Source of the DNA: Gambelia wislizenii
Taxonomy: Eukaryota > Chordata > Lepidosauria > Squamata > Crotaphytidae
Direction of reading: 5' to 3'
Assembly (NCBI GenBank): GCA_030847615.1
Contig: JAUMIR010000012.1
Coordinates: 2,597,501-2,661,500 of the forward strand
Length of the DNA: 64,000 nt
The notes beneath the pieces are model-generated. The model ran no database searches. It saw only the letters and a list, made by a program, of their open reading frames with translations, and was not told the DNA's origin. Shown here one piece after another: positions 20,985 through 32,679 of this stretch (within the stretch, counting starts at the first letter, position 1; every line of letters starts with the position of its first letter). Both the position numbers and the translations under genes were made by a program.

Positions 20985-21212
20985 TAAACTTTAGGAAGAG
21001 CTTAACATTAGGAAGAACTTAACATGGAAACAGACTTTCTGATGGTAAGAGCTGTTTCACAGCAGAATAACCCGACTCAGTGGACTCTCCCTCACTGGAG
21101 GTTTTCAAGCAAAGTTTGGTTCCCAATTCTCAGAGATGCTTTGGCTGTGGATTTAGCAGGGGGCTGGACTAGATGGCCCTGGAGGTCCCTTCCAACTGTG
21201 TGAGTCTAACCA
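20985..21212 (+). mobile_element. CR1 LINE 3' end
   Basis: TAGGAAGAACTTAACATGGA, CTCACTGGAGGTTTTCAAGC and GGGGGCTGGACTAGATGGCC are sense CR1 3' sequence. A small duplication (TTAGGAAGA) is seen at the left. Confidence 0.75.
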
Positions 21213-21214
21213 CC

Positions 21215-21435
21215 TTATCACACTGCATTGTTATAGCACTATTATTCCAGTTTAACTGCTATGGATGCCTCCTGTGGGATTCTGGGGTTTGTAGTTTAGG
21301 GAGGCCTAAGAGCTCTCTGGCTGAGAATGCTAAATGCCCTTCCCTAAACTGCAAATCCCAGGATTCCAGAGTAGGCAACCATAGCAGTTAAAGTGGAATA
21401 ATAGTGCTATAACTGTGTAGTGTGAACCAGTTATT
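21215..21435. repeat. Foldback repeat, family F1
   Basis: ACACTGCATTGTTATAGCAC...TAACTGCTATGG on the left is inverted as CATAGCAGTTAAAGTGGAAT...GTGTAGTGTGAA on the right. Between them lie AAACTGCAAATCCCAGGATT and its mate. Confidence 0.75.
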
Positions 21436-21689
21436 CATCTATTCCTAGCCAGAACATTAGTAGTGAAAACAGATTCCAGCCTTAAATGCTTTCAAATTAA
21501 ACCATCCTTTCCATTTGTTCCTAGTCTCTAGTTGTAGTGAAAGGTACATAGCACATAAGTAAAAAAAGTCCCAATTTGTTTCATTTAGAAAATCTGGGGT
21601 GATCAGCAGAGGGTGAGGAGAACAGGGGAAAGGGCCAGCTTCTCGCTTTCAGATGTTTGCCACACTGGCGTGGAGACGGAGAGAGTCAG

Positions 21690-21835
21690 CGCGGTTCATT
21701 TGGCCTTAGGCAACTTCTTGCAATCTCAGTTTCCCATCTGCAAAATGGGAGTAAGCGCGACCTACTTCTCGGGCTGTTGCAAGACCAGACAAGATAAAGG
21801 GTTGCTCATTAAAAGCCTCCGTAAATCATAAACAA
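21690..21835 (+). mobile_element. MIR-like SINE 3' region
   Basis: GGCCTTAGGCAACTTCTTGC, CTCAGTTTCCCATCTGCAAA and ATGGGAGTAAG follow the MIR pattern. It is old and truncated. Confidence 0.6.
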
Positions 21836-22077
21836 CCATTTCGATCCAGGCTGCAGCTGCTGAGATCAGCCACCCAAAGCCCTATTGAGTTGTTGCTTTG
21901 CTGGTGCCGCACTGTAAAATATGGTTGTAGAGACCATGCAGGTCTCTGTGGCCACTGAAGGCCATCTTTGTTGGTGGGGGCAAGGGGTCCCCCACATCTT
22001 TCAGCTTAAAAAACAGTCCCAGCTTTTGTTGCCTCAGTTTCACTTTGGATTCAAACAGGGAGTGTGTGGCCAGAGCA

Positions 22078-22205
22078 AATGGTTCTCAAATGTTGGTCCT
22101 CCAGATGTTCGGGACTTCACTTCCCAGAATTCCTGGTTGTTGGACAAGCTGGCCGGGGCTCCTGGGAGTCAAAGTCCAAAACGTCTGGAAGACCAAAGTT
22201 TGTGA
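22078..22205. mobile_element. hAT-type palindromic MITE
   Basis: GGTTCTCAAATGTTGGTCCT...CACTTCCCAGAATTCCTG pairs with GGGAGTCAAAGTCCAAAACG...GACCAAAGTTTGTGAA. Confidence 0.7.
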
Positions 22206-22360
22206 ATGCACTGCCTCAGAGTGGGTTGGCATCTCCTTCTTTGGAGGTTTTTAAACAGAGGCTGGATGGCCATTTGTCAGGAGTACTTTGATTGTGTCTT
22301 TCTGCAAGGCAAGGGGTTGGACTAGATGGCCCTTGGGGTCTCTTCCAACTCTTTGATCCT
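22205..22360 (+). mobile_element. CR1 LINE 3' end
   Basis: AATGCACTGCCTCAGAGTGG to AACTCTTTGATCCTCATGGG. The terminal repeat has decayed. It joins directly to the hAT MITE. Confidence 0.75.
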
Positions 22361-22489
22361 CATGGGACAGGCTTTAATGCTGTGCTGTTGACTTTAAAAC
22401 CTGTCCTTTAATGAATTTCAAATGGTTTTAACTTTACAGATTATTTAATTAAATAATAGACAGATAAGTAGACAGACAGACAAGACAGT

Positions 22490-22790
22490 TTTTCAGAGGA
22501 AGGCAATGGCAAACCACCTCTGAGCATACCTTGCCTAAGAAAACCCCATGGAATTCCTGGCGTTGCCATAAGTCGAGAGGCAACCTGAAGGTTCTCACAA
22601 ACACACATACGTTGTTGTCGTTGTGTGCCGCTGAGTCATTTCCAACTATCAGGGGGGTCTTCTGAGGCTGAGAGTATGTGACCGGCCCAAGGTCACCCAG
22701 TGGGTTTTAATTGCTGAGCAGGGATTCGAACCCTTGTCTCCAGAGTCATAGTCCAACATTCAAACCTCTATGCCACACTGGCTCTCCCAT
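22490..22790. mobile_element. SINE tail (+) followed by tRNA-derived SINE (-)
   Basis: 22490-22600 is a headless tail (GGCAATGGCAAACCACCTCT ... CCATAAGTCGAGAGGCAACC). 22605-22790 is a family S1 SINE in reverse (GGTCACCCAGTGGGTTTTAA, GGGATTCGAACCC B-box region). A (CA)n run follows at 22795-22815. Confidence 0.7.
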
Positions 22791-23287
22791 GCACAAACAC
22801 ACACACACACACACATATGTTATTGAAGTTTTTGTCTGTTTTTAATCTGCACTGGGTTTATTTGTAAGCCACCTCCATATTGGGGATATAAATGGATAAA
22901 TAATTGCATTTCTGGGCAGGAACTCTCTGAATTCCCCAACCAGAACTCTGGGTTCTGGGAGATGTAGTCTAAAAAAAGTAACTTTTTCTAAAGTCCCAAT
23001 CATTGTCATTTAACCAGAGAGATTTCTTCATGTTTGGTATGGAGAAAAGGGCTGTGAGGAGCCAGACGGGAAAGCAATAATCATCAGCTTTCACATGCAG
23101 CACCCAAGCAGCATCCGGCTCATCTGTGGATAGATCACCTTATGTGTAACCCTTTTTCAAAGGAGTTACTCGAGCCATTCAGCTTTCATCCATCCACTGC
23201 AACTGAGAATTGCAATGGCAAAGGGAAAAGATTCTTTTCCCCTCATAGAAATGTCAACCATTTTATTATGTCTCATTCATGATCATA

Positions 23288-23517
23288 CTTAGAATAATAG
23301 AATCTTAGACCTGGGAGGGACCCCCAAGGGCCATCTAGTCCAACCCCCTGTCATGGAGGAATACACAAGTAAAGCACACCTGAAAGATGCCCATCCAACC
23401 TAGAATCATAGAGGTGGAAGAGACCACAAGGGCCATCTAGTCTAACCGCTTACCCCGCAGGAATACATGATCAAATCATTCCTGACCAATGGACATCCAT
23501 CCTCTGTTTTAAGAAAA
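23288..23517 (-). mobile_element. Two CR1 LINE 3' ends in tandem
   Basis: Two reverse CR1 termini follow each other (AGAATCTTAGACCTGGGAGG at 23288 and AGAATCATAGAGGTGGAAGA at 23402). Each is followed by GGGCCATCTAGTC. Confidence 0.75.
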
Positions 23518-23524
23518 TCCCAAA

Positions 23525-23698
23525 GAAGGATAATGCACTGCTTCAGAGTGTGATGTAGTCTCCTTCTTTGGAGATTTTTAAACAAAGAGGCTGGATGGCC
23601 ATCTGTTGGGAGTGCTTTGATTAGGTATTCCTGCATGGCAGAAGGGGGTTGGACTATATGGCCCTTGGAGGTATCTTCCAACTCTATGATTCTATGAG
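23525..23698 (+). mobile_element. CR1 LINE 3' end, opposite orientation
   Basis: AATGCACTGCTTCAGAGTGT to AACTCTATGATTCTATGAGG. It faces the two minus-strand CR1 ends, making an inverted pair. Confidence 0.78.
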
Positions 23699-23699
23699 G

Positions 23700-23885
23700 A
23701 GAGGAGAGAGCAAGATCTTGCCCTTCCCAGTAGGCTCAGGCAAGAGCAAACTGCTGCAGCCTCTCCTGTCTTATCTGTTCTTCCTCATAAATAACTTTTG
23801 CCCACTTGACCACACTGTGATGCTGCTTGGCCACATGTGTTCTGGTTTTCATCTGTAAAATATTGGGGGGGGGGTATGGGAGAGT
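23700..23885 (+). repeat. Dispersed repeat, family D2 (uninterrupted copy)
   Basis: GCTGCAGCCTCTCCTGTCTT, GACCACACTGTGATGCTGCT and TCTGGTTTTCATCTGTAAAA recur at 44940-45125 and 45330-45456/46525-46560. In the last copy an L1 sits inside TGGTTTTC; here the site is empty. Confidence 0.75.
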
Positions 23886-24254
23886 AGAGGGGGCATCAGC
23901 CTACCTTCCAGTGGGAAGGAGTTCCATAGTTAGGTCCCAGACTTCTGGTTTCCTTGTGCTAGGCAAACTTTTGCTTTTCAGTTGTAGGAAGCTGGGGAAG
24001 ACATTCAATGGGGTGTTCGGTTTCGAACTGAATGCCGGAAGACAAACATGAATAAGAGAGATGGATAGGTTTTTCCAGATGTACTTTCTGAACACTGCCT
24101 AAAAAAACTCGCGAGCCCCAAAATAGGACATCCTGTGCCATATGTCTCCTCACACAAGATGGAGATTAATATTTCCTAATAACATTTCCAGAAAATTCTG
24201 GGAAAGGGGATGCTCTCTTTTGGGGGGAACACCTTATTGCAGAGCTGTGTGACT

Positions 24255-24395
24255 CTTGCAGGCAGGAATATCCGAATAAGTATCTTCCCATCATGTCCAC
24301 TCCAATTCTTGTTTGGTATGGAGAACAATATCCGAATAAGTATCTTCAGGAATATCCGAATAAGTATCTTCCCATCATGGCCACTCCAATTCTTG
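24255..24395 (+). repeat. Local tandem duplication with AATATCCGAATAAGTATCTT
   Basis: The 20-mer AATATCCGAATAAGTATCTT occurs three times. CCCATCATG...CCACTCCAATTCTTG occurs twice, so this is a recent local duplication of about 50-90 bp units. Confidence 0.85.
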
Positions 24396-24839
24396 GCTTC
24401 CACTTGCTTCATGCCCAATCTTCCCGTCCTATTTTGAGCACAAAATGTCCACACAGCCTTAAGGATCCTGTTCAAAATGTTGCAACTTCTCAAGGGACCC
24501 TTAGCGAGACTTACTGAGATCTAGCCGCTTGCACTTTTGGGAGACAGCAGCCGACTCGACGGCCAGATGCATGAAGAGGACGCTGGGGGTGGCAGCAGCT
24601 TGGATGAGATTGCACGTGTCGGTGCAAATATTACAAAGGATGAATGTAGGACAATTGCAGTGTCAGCATCCTGTAGCGTAATCCTTGTATTCATCTGGGC
24701 ATTCCCCGGATGCAGGAGGCATTGTCAGCATTAGTCACGAGGGATTTGTGGAACCTACAGTTCCAGAGGAAGTCTACCTCTAGATGCCAACGTCCAAGTA
24801 ACAACAAGAAAAGCTGGAGTTTGGGCTCCAACTGAGGTT

Positions 24840-25080
24840 TTCCTGCAGGCCTGTGTTAGCCACAGTGGCAATTGGAAAGCTGGAGCAAATAAAACTTGTT
24901 GCCCATGGGACCTTCCATGGCTGGGGCCAGTCAGTCCACTCCATCCTTTAGTCCAAACTTTAAAGATGCGGAACCTATGGGGGAGGACAGGATTCAGCAC
25001 CCTGCAGAGCTTTTTTCAACTTTGTATTAAAATCCAGAGCTGACTCCCTACCCTACTAATGCAGAAGTCACCAGCAGATA
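24840..25080. repeat. Foldback repeat, family F2
   Basis: TTTAGTCCAAACTTTAAAGA and TTGTATTAAAATCCAGAGCT flank AGGATTCAGCACCCTGCAGA. Confidence 0.6.
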
Positions 25081-25349
25081 GAACTTGGGTCTAATCCAAC
25101 TTGGCTCCCAGGTTGTTGATTATTATCCGGGGGTGTTTTGGCCCCCACAATACAGCTGTATTAGACCCCTGGCTTCCTGGGTAGCTGGGGATGTCAATGG
25201 GTTCATAGGATTTTAAAAGAAATGGTTACTAGGTACCCATTCTCTTACTTGAAAGGTTCATGAGTGGAAGCTTCTCCATTACAGGTCGTTCATGGACTTA
25301 CCATTTATAAATGAAATCATGGATAATAATGAAGCCTATTAAAATACAG

Positions 25350-25750
25350 GTCAACCCCCGTATCCACAGATTCGGGATCCACAGTTTCATTTAACCACAT
25401 CCCAAAATATATATATTCTCTCTAGGCATTTCTAGGTCCTCCAGTGTGATTCTATGGTCAACTTCTGGTGTTCATCTCATTGAAAATAATAGGGTTTCCT
25501 ATTATCCATGGTTTCAGGTATCCACGTGGGGTCTTGGAACATATCCCCCATGGATATGGGGATCAACTTGTAAAGGACTTCCAGTACAAACACACCATAG
25601 AGTTGTGTTGGAGGACCTAGTGATTCCTAGAGAGGACGCCTCTCTAGGCATTTTCCAGAGCAACTCTATGGTACGTGTCCCTATTTTTTCAGCCGCAGAT
25701 AACTAAAACTGTGGATATTCATTCTGCAGATATGGGGGGCACCCTGTACA
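25350..25750. mobile_element. Second Tigger-type MITE family (T2), divergent, two adjoining pieces
   Basis: Left piece: CAACCCCCGTATCCACAGAT ... CATGGATATGGGGATCAACT. Right piece: ACCATAGAGTTG ... GCATTTTCCAGAGCAACTCT. Both resemble the intact T2 copies at 26944 and 63003. Confidence 0.55.
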
Positions 25751-26433
25751 TACAATCCTGACATTCAAAGTGTGTTGAAAATGATTTATTTCCCAAAGGA
25801 ACAAGACAATACAGAGCTGCAACTATATTTAAACACATCAATATCAAAGCTGTTTTCATTACACTGCCCAGCAGCAGAAAAAACCTGCATTAAAAAGAAA
25901 GAAAATATCTAGAACTCTTAACAAAGCATAGAAAAATTGGTTAAATCCACAACTCATCATAGATATCTGGTCACCATATCTCCTCTGCATTGGGGAAATG
26001 ACTTCAACACATGGACCACCAATAAATCAATTGCAGTTCTGGAATAGCACTTTTTGACACAATGATTTATTTTTGGAAAGGGAGGCCAGGGGTTTCTTTT
26101 CACCTCGACTATTTTCTCTCTCCCCTTTTTACTTATTTTGCCGTCTATCAAAGCTGACAGTTCCTGGATGGCTAATACATAACCCATAATTATCTAATTA
26201 ACAACCACCTCTGAGGCCTTCTCTCCCTGCCCTGCACTTGAACAGAGGTGGAAGACTTTATTTATTATTATATATTCTACAAATCGTTTTTCTGCCCAAC
26301 ACAGTATCCTCTGCCCCCAACAAAAATTCTTAAAACCGGGCACAGCTTCAGAACAGCTTGGCCTGTAAGCATCATCTTTCTGTGTTTGTGTGAGGGTCCA
26401 CAATGTGGCAGGTGGTGGTTTCCTAGATTAGGG

Positions 26434-26590
26434 CAATGAATCTGCTCTTGGTTTTAGTCTGAACTTTAAAGGAGGTATCCAGGGTGCTGAACCACTTGGG
26501 GGGGAGTAGGGTTTAGCACCTCAGACAGCTATTTCAAAGCTTGGATTGAACCCATGGAATCTGCAAATCCCATGTCAGTGGACTGGTGAA
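26434..26590. repeat. Foldback repeat, family F2
   Basis: GAATCTGCTCTTGGTTTTAG...GAACTTTAAAGGAGG on the left mirrors AAGCTTGGATTGAACCCATG...GAATCTGC on the right. Confidence 0.65.
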
Positions 26591-26612
26591 TTCACTCCAG
26601 GTTTTGGCTAGC

Positions 26613-26752
26613 CCAGCAATTCCCAAACTTTGGTCCTCCAGATGTTTTGGACTTCAGCCCCCAGAATTCCTGACTGTTGGCCAAACTGGCTGGGGCTTCT
26701 GGAAATTGACATCCAAAAGCATCCAAATTACCTTCAGGACCAAAGCTTGGAA
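26613..26752. mobile_element. hAT-type palindromic MITE with 8-bp target-site duplication
   Basis: The termini are CAGCAATTCCCAAACTTTGG and the inverse of CAGTGGTTCCAAGC. The flanks GGCTAGCC (left) and GGCTAGAC (right) differ at one base. The right-hand flank continues into a family F2 arm to about 26885. Confidence 0.8.
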
Positions 26753-26943
26753 CCACTGGGCTAGACCTAAATGCACTCTCCACGGTGCTGAACCTATTTA
26801 GGAATAGATTCCAACACCTTGGAGAGCTTGGTTTAAAACCTGGAGTGGATTTAGTGCCCCAATGACATGGGACTGCCACTGATGTGGCTATCTCTGGTCT
26901 TGTCTATAGGAGCCTGAAAAAAAAAATGGATTACTCCTCAGTA

Positions 26944-27180
26944 CAGTAGGATCCCCGTATCCACTGATTCATTATCCATGGGGCACAAAACAGCACATCT
27001 ACCATAGAGTATTCCTAGAAAATGTATCCTCTTTAGCCATTTTCTAGATCCTCCAAGGCAACTCTATGGAATTTTAAACCAGAAGTCCCATTATTTTCAA
27101 TGGTGTTCACTATTATCCACGGGTTTTCGGTACCCCCCCACCCCCCCGAACCAATCCCCAGCGGATACAGGGTCCTACTG
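26944..27180. mobile_element. Tigger-type MITE family T2, complete
   Basis: CAGTAGGATCCCCGTATCCA to GGGTCCTACTG with TA on both sides (26942-26943 and 27181-27182). It shares internal ACCATAGAGT...CCTAGAAAA with the copy at 63003-63256. Confidence 0.85.
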
Positions 27181-27235
27181 TAATAGCAATTCACAGCAGC
27201 TTTGACTTAACAGTTTTACAGCCCCCATAAAGATC

Positions 27236-27690
27236 ACATGCCCTCTTGCCAAGATGGTGGCTTTGAATGAATTACTTGTGTTTTAAAATCTGCTGCTGCC
27301 CCCCCCCAAAAAAAATTAAAAACTTTTTTCCACGGTGCACATATGCGATATTTCACCTTTACCAAAATGAGAGAGAGAGAGATAAATAAATCGCCTTTTT
27401 ATCACCTTAGCGATTGCTCGGTAAGGCGGAAATCCAACATGGCAGCAGCAAGCACTTGCCGTATTAGCAAGCCTCCCCCATTCTTATCCAGCCAGTCAGG
27501 TTTGTGCTTCCTCTCATATAGGAAAGCAATTCAAATTGAATCGCTTGTCCCAATGAGCAGGAATGTGCATTTGCCACAGAGCTTTTTAAAAACTTCAGGA
27601 AAACTGCAAAGGCTTTCCGGGTGTATTTTTTGGAGTTTTTTGTTGTCCCCCTTCCAAATATGATGCAACGATGCGGGTTCCCATTAAGAC
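27236..27690 (+). repeat. Dispersed unclassified repeat, family D1
   Basis: CAAGATGG...GAATTACT, then AATCCAACATGGC, CATATAGGAAAGCA, CGCTTGTCCCAATG, GGAATGTGCATTT and CCCATTAAGACAG occur in the same order as at 35840-36297. It is about 450-500 bp and non-coding. Confidence 0.7.
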
Positions 27691-27699
27691 AGATCTTTG

Positions 27700-28575
27700 C
27701 CCTGCAGAGTCTTTATCCTCTTCCCATGGGAAAATGACCCCATCACTTTCCTGATGGAAAGGGGATGTCTCAATGCTCCCCTGGAAACAATAATGGGGCA
27801 GCCTTCCCTACCAGCCCCATCAACTGGGATGCCTGGCCGAGTCCAAGAAAGCTGCTGTCCACCTCAATCCCGCTCTTTCTCTCTTGTGCTGATTCAACAC
27901 ACAACCCTTGCAGGGTTGAACCTTGACCCCACCACAGATCAGAAAAGGGTCAGGCTGAGCTAAATACATAACACTGTTTAGAAGAACCATAAAGCCAGAA
28001 CACACAAAAGGGCAAAGTTCTCCAAAGGCAGAGTCCCTTCAGCGTGGAAAAACAGCTCATCTCTATAATCGGCAAGGAATGTCTAATCTTGATGCATTAC
28101 ATAAGGGTTGTATGGTCCAGGCCATCATGGTGGGGTTAAAATATTCCCCATGAACGCAGGGAGAGGAAAGTTGCTAGACCCAAGATAAATGCTGGCTGCT
28201 TGATTATAGCTTCAACTTGGATGCCAGCCATCTTCTTACCTAAATGCATCTTCCTTCGAACATATGATCATATGCATCTGCCTTGCATTAAATCCCTTGC
28301 ACTACCAAGGTGAGCATTTGTCTACTTCAACTAATAAAAACTGGCCTCTCCTAGAGATCTGGAAGGGAAATTTCTCATCTCGGTTACTGCCTGCAACCTC
28401 TCTGAGCTGGAGGCATCAAGAACCAAAGGTGGGACCTTCTTGCATTCAATGCTCAAAACACTCCGGATCTTCCCTTATCAAGCCAGTGTGGGAAATGCAA
28501 TTCACTAAATAAAGGCAAATAAAGAAATGAATGTAGACACTAGCCTGCCCTTGGAATGGTCACTTTTTTGAACTA
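27700..28575. other. FAM83G intron 1, nothing recognised
   Basis: No exon-like segment or identifiable repeat is seen. Confidence 0.45.
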
Positions 28576-28579
28576 TCTC

Positions 28580-29330
28580 CAGCCAGGACAGTCGGGATGA
28601 CTTCAACAGGCTGATGAAATGGGCCAAAGTTTTTAAACTTCAGTTTCAAAAGGGATAAAGAAGAAGTTCTACATGCAAGCAGGAAATGTCAGGTGCCCAA
28701 ACATAAGGTGGGTGATAAAGCGGTCGGGCAACAGCCCTTGTGAAAAGGATCTAGACACAGGCCAACAGTGGGACCTAGCAGCAAGAAAGGTTAATGCAAT
28801 TGAAGGTTGCATCAACAGAACCACAGAGCCCAGATCAAGAGAAATCATAGTACCAAGAAGGATTTCGACAAGCTAGAGCATCTCCAGAAGATGGCAACCA
28901 TGCTAGGGAAAGGTCTGGAAACTATGTTATGAGGAACAGCTTAGGGAGCTGGGTATGTTTAGCTTGGAGGAGAGAAAACTGCGCAGTGATAAGACAGCTG
29001 TCTTAAAATATCTGAAGGGAGGCCACGCCAAAGGTGGAGTAAGTGTCTTTTCTGCTATTTCAGAGAGTAGGACTTGAACCAATTGACCCAAACTACAAGA
29101 AAAGTGATTCCAAGTAAACATTAGGAACAATTTTCTGATGGTAAGGACTGCTTGACACTGGAATAGACTCCCATGGAAAGTGCTAGATTCTCCTTCCTTG
29201 GATGAGCTTAAGCAGAGATTGGCAGCCATGTCTCCAGGAGGCTTTAGGTATGGATTGCTGCACTTGCCGGAGGTTGGACTAAATGTCCCTTGGGAGTCTC
29301 TTCCAATTCTCCAATTCTATGCTTTTGTGA
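28580..29330 (+). mobile_element. CR1 LINE 3' part, old and decayed
   Basis: Sense CR1 about 750 bp long: GGATCTAGACACAGGCCAAC, ATTGAAGGTTGCATCAACAG, TGGGTATGTTTAGCTTGGAG and GGTTGGACTAAATGTCCC. Many frameshifts make it older than the other CR1 copies. Confidence 0.75.
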
Positions 29331-29414
29331 CTAAATTTAAATACATCTTCACTCTTCACTCAATATCATAGGTGCTGCTTTGAGACACTACAGAAAATGT
29401 CAGATAAAAGTTAC

Positions 29415-29610
29415 CCTTGACTTGGTGTCCTCCTGATGTCTTGGAGTACAACTCCCATCATCCCTACCAGTATCTGTGGGAAGCAGGATGCTGGACTAGG
29501 CACAACTTTGCTCAGTGCTTGGAAAAGTTCCTTGCAACACAGCAGCTGCCAGAATCTACCAGGCCAGCATGGTGAGGGGGGATGATAGAGTTTGTAGTCC
29601 AAAAGCCACG
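29415..29610. mobile_element. hAT-type palindromic MITE, loose
   Basis: TCTTGGAGTACAACTCCCAT on the left and GATAGAGTTTGTAGTCCAAA on the right form the arms. The loop is about 110 bp. Confidence 0.5.
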
Positions 29611-29614
29611 TCTC

Positions 29615-30925
29615 CCTATTGGCCTGATCTATGCTACTATCCATCTGAGAGATATTTTTTTTAAAAAAATAGCATTCTCCTGCTACCTTAACATAAAACT
29701 AATGTCCAAAAAATGCTTTAGATTTCCATTTCTCCCTTTCTTTCTCTCTCTCTTTCTCTGGCATCATCAATTTATTTTTCTGCCTTATCCACACATACAC
29801 CAAAAACAATAATACTGCAAATCTTGGTTAAGTAATTGCAGGGTGCAAAGCGTTTGGTAGCCTAGAGATGAAAGGACGGGGAGAACAAACAGGTGTGGGT
29901 TGCAAACTTTGCTTTGTTCTTCCCCGTCTGGCTTTCCTAGCAAGTAAACTTCCCAATCTAAGTGTGTTTTTCTGCCTCTTCAGAGGAACAACTGCTCTTT
30001 TAAGGAGGTGGTAAAAAAGGAGACGGAAGGCCCCATTTTTCTCAATACCAAAACCATTTGGGACATTTGATGTGCATTGATTTCAGGGAAGGAACATGGA
30101 GACCTTGGCATGACTGGTTCCTAAATGTTCTGCAAACAGCCTAGAAGGAATCTCACCTTCAGCCAAATTAAGGCTCCCTTGTTTCTAAACACCTAATCCA
30201 TTCAAAAATGCGGGCCGGCAGCATATTCTAAATGCTCAGCCAGCATGTGGAAGAAAAGAGTACAGAGAAACCTGGAATCTGTACCTGGAGTAGACCAGCT
30301 GCAACTAGTAGCAAGGAGATCAGATCGTGGGAAATAGGTAGATTTCATGTGTATGTGTGTGTGCATGAGAAACACAAAGGAATTTGTAGCAGGTAGGCTG
30401 CAAGCCAAGTCTTTTGCAGTTACAGGTATCCAGTTGGTGGGGAGCAGTGACAAGGGACATCATAATCATTTATTGCAATCCATAAATCCATCAAAAGAAG
30501 AGAAAAAGACAACATAAAGGAACATTATCAGACTAGCATCTAAAAACACTGTAATTCAATGAATGAGGAAAGCAGAAGGCATTATTACATTAATTATCAT
30601 GCGTCGCTGTAATCTCGCAAAAGGAATTATTACATGACCACCAGCAGCATTTTAAGAATATGAGTTAAGAATAGCAGTTCTCATGAGAAGCAAACATGCT
30701 TAAAAACACACACGCACACACACACAAAAACTTAATTTACAAAGTAATTGAACAGACAAACACTTAAACCCCAAAATAAAGTTTTTGGCACCCACAGGGA
30801 GCTTGTCTGATTGCAAAAATCCAATAAACTGCAGGGCCTGGTGGAACTAAGGAGAGATTTAGCAATATTTTCATCATCCAGGGGATGAGGTTTCATTGAG
30901 CTCCATGCCCCTTCCTCATACCGAT
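29615..30925. other. FAM83G intron 1, nothing recognised
   Basis: Apart from a short CA-rich run at 30705-30725, no repeat or coding signal is seen. Confidence 0.45.
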
Positions 30926-30929
30926 AAAG

Positions 30930-31125
30930 GCTGGGCCAGCAGTTGTAGTGGTTAGAGCATCAAGAAAGCTCATTGATTTAGAGACCCAGGTTCAAATCCT
31001 GCCCACCCAACCCTAAGCAGGTGAACCACAATCCAGTTGCTTTCTCTCAGCCCAGCCTACCTGGTAGGGTTGTTGTGAGGATAAAAAGGAAGGGGAAAAT
31101 CACAGCCTGAGTTCCCTTAGAGTAG
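30930..31125 (+). mobile_element. tRNA-derived SINE, different subfamily
   Basis: The head is GTTGTAGTGGTTAGAGCATC with B-box CAGGTTCAAATCC. The body continues CTACCTGGTAGGGTTGTTGT...GAGGATAAAAAGG. The 3' part resembles MIR-type SINEs rather than family S1. Confidence 0.65.
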
Positions 31126-31989
31126 GATTTTGGGGAAGAAAAAAATATATAATCACCAGGAAGTAATAATATAAAACAAGCAACTGTATGCAAATTTGCA
31201 CTATTTATGCTTTATGAATATAAGTCATGATTTATGCAGAAAGTGAACACTCCGTCTGAAGTCAGCAGACAGGTTTTAATTGTTTTAGTGTAAATCTCTT
31301 TCCCTTTTGTTTTCTTTCTTTCTTTTTAACAGCAAAGCTTACAGAGCTCTGAATACTTTCCACGTTAGTCAGAGAACAGCAAGGAAAATTTTAAAAATTC
31401 CTGAATCCAAGAAGGCAGGATGGTACTGATGACGAAATCAATAATGTCTCTTTAATGTAAAGTTTTTAAAGATCGCGTTGGGGACTTCCACAAAGACAAT
31501 TATAGCAAGCAAGCAAACATCCAAGAGAGAAAGGGAAAGAGCATAGCAGCATCTAAAAGCCAACACTTGCAAACAAACAGAACTGCTTTAGTTAGCAAAC
31601 TCAGGTTGCTATTGACCTAACTGGGTTTGTTCAGCCTTGCCTCCAACGTAATCCCATTCCAGACAGTATTTTTCCCTTCCCTGTCCCCCAAAAAACATGC
31701 GTTCATGTGCCAAAGCTTTCTAGCAAACCTGGGACACCCTTCCCTTCCCAGCACAAACTCTGATATTTTCCTGGAGGAAACTTAAGTGAACCCAAAGAAC
31801 CTCCATGTTCAAGAGCAGTCTACCTCTGAATCAGTGCTGGGGAAAGGGTTTTTTTTCCTTTTTGGGGGGAAGATGGTGATTTCCAGACTCCTTCCCCTCC
31901 CCACAACTAGCCAATGATGGTTGGGAGATTTAAGACCTGCCACTCCCCAAAAGGGAACTTTTATAAACTCTGTACTGGAGGTAATCTCT

Positions 31990-32120
31990 CAGCCTCATGA
32001 CCAGTAGACACTTACAGTCTCATCCTGTTTTTCTAACCCCCTTTGAAAACCATCCAGGTTGTTGACCATCCCTCCATCTTGTGACAGTGAGTTCCACAGT
32101 TTAACTAGGTACAATGTGCT
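31990..32120 (-). mobile_element. LINE 3' fragment (CR1/L2 group)
   Basis: The minus strand encodes LVKLWNSLSQDGGMVNNLDG followed by FQRGLEKQDE, similar to the end of LINE ORF2. Confidence 0.5.
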
Positions 32121-32679
32121 ACATAGAAGGTACCAATTATTATTATGGGTGACCATAAAGATGATTAAAGGGCCATGAGCCCTGTCTGACGCTTCCAAAG
32201 CATGTCAGGGGAGAGAGAGAGGATACAATCTGAATATTTGCATTTAGCAGGGCGGCTTGATGGTGTTTATATACAGCACTTAAAGGCCTTTGCTGCCTGC
32301 CTCGGTTTCCCAATCGGTCCCATGTAGGTCAGGCAGCTGCCTCCCACAGAGAGGAAGCCAGGCTGAGTAAATGAGCCCTTCGCATATGGCGCACCTTTGA
32401 TTATCTCGGAATCAAAGGCTCTGCGTGCGATAGAATCGGGATGATCAAAAACCCCAAGAAAATAGGAAGACGTAATAAAAACTCTTCAGGCATGATCCGT
32501 CCCAAATTCAACTACTGCAAGGCTCTATTGATGTCAGCTCTGTTGACTCCCAAGTAAATGAGGCCAGCATTGGAAGAAGGAGAAGGCCTTCAAACAAGAC
32601 AGGAAGCCGAACTAGAGCTTTAGCCATCGCAATCTCTCTGATTAATCATCCTCACAGGGTTGTTGTGAGGATAAGATGG

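Noticed and set aside
23288..23698. CRISPR-like array of repeats and spacers
   Set aside because: The repeats are CR1 termini in mixed orientation in a vertebrate genome. There is no regular spacer length.
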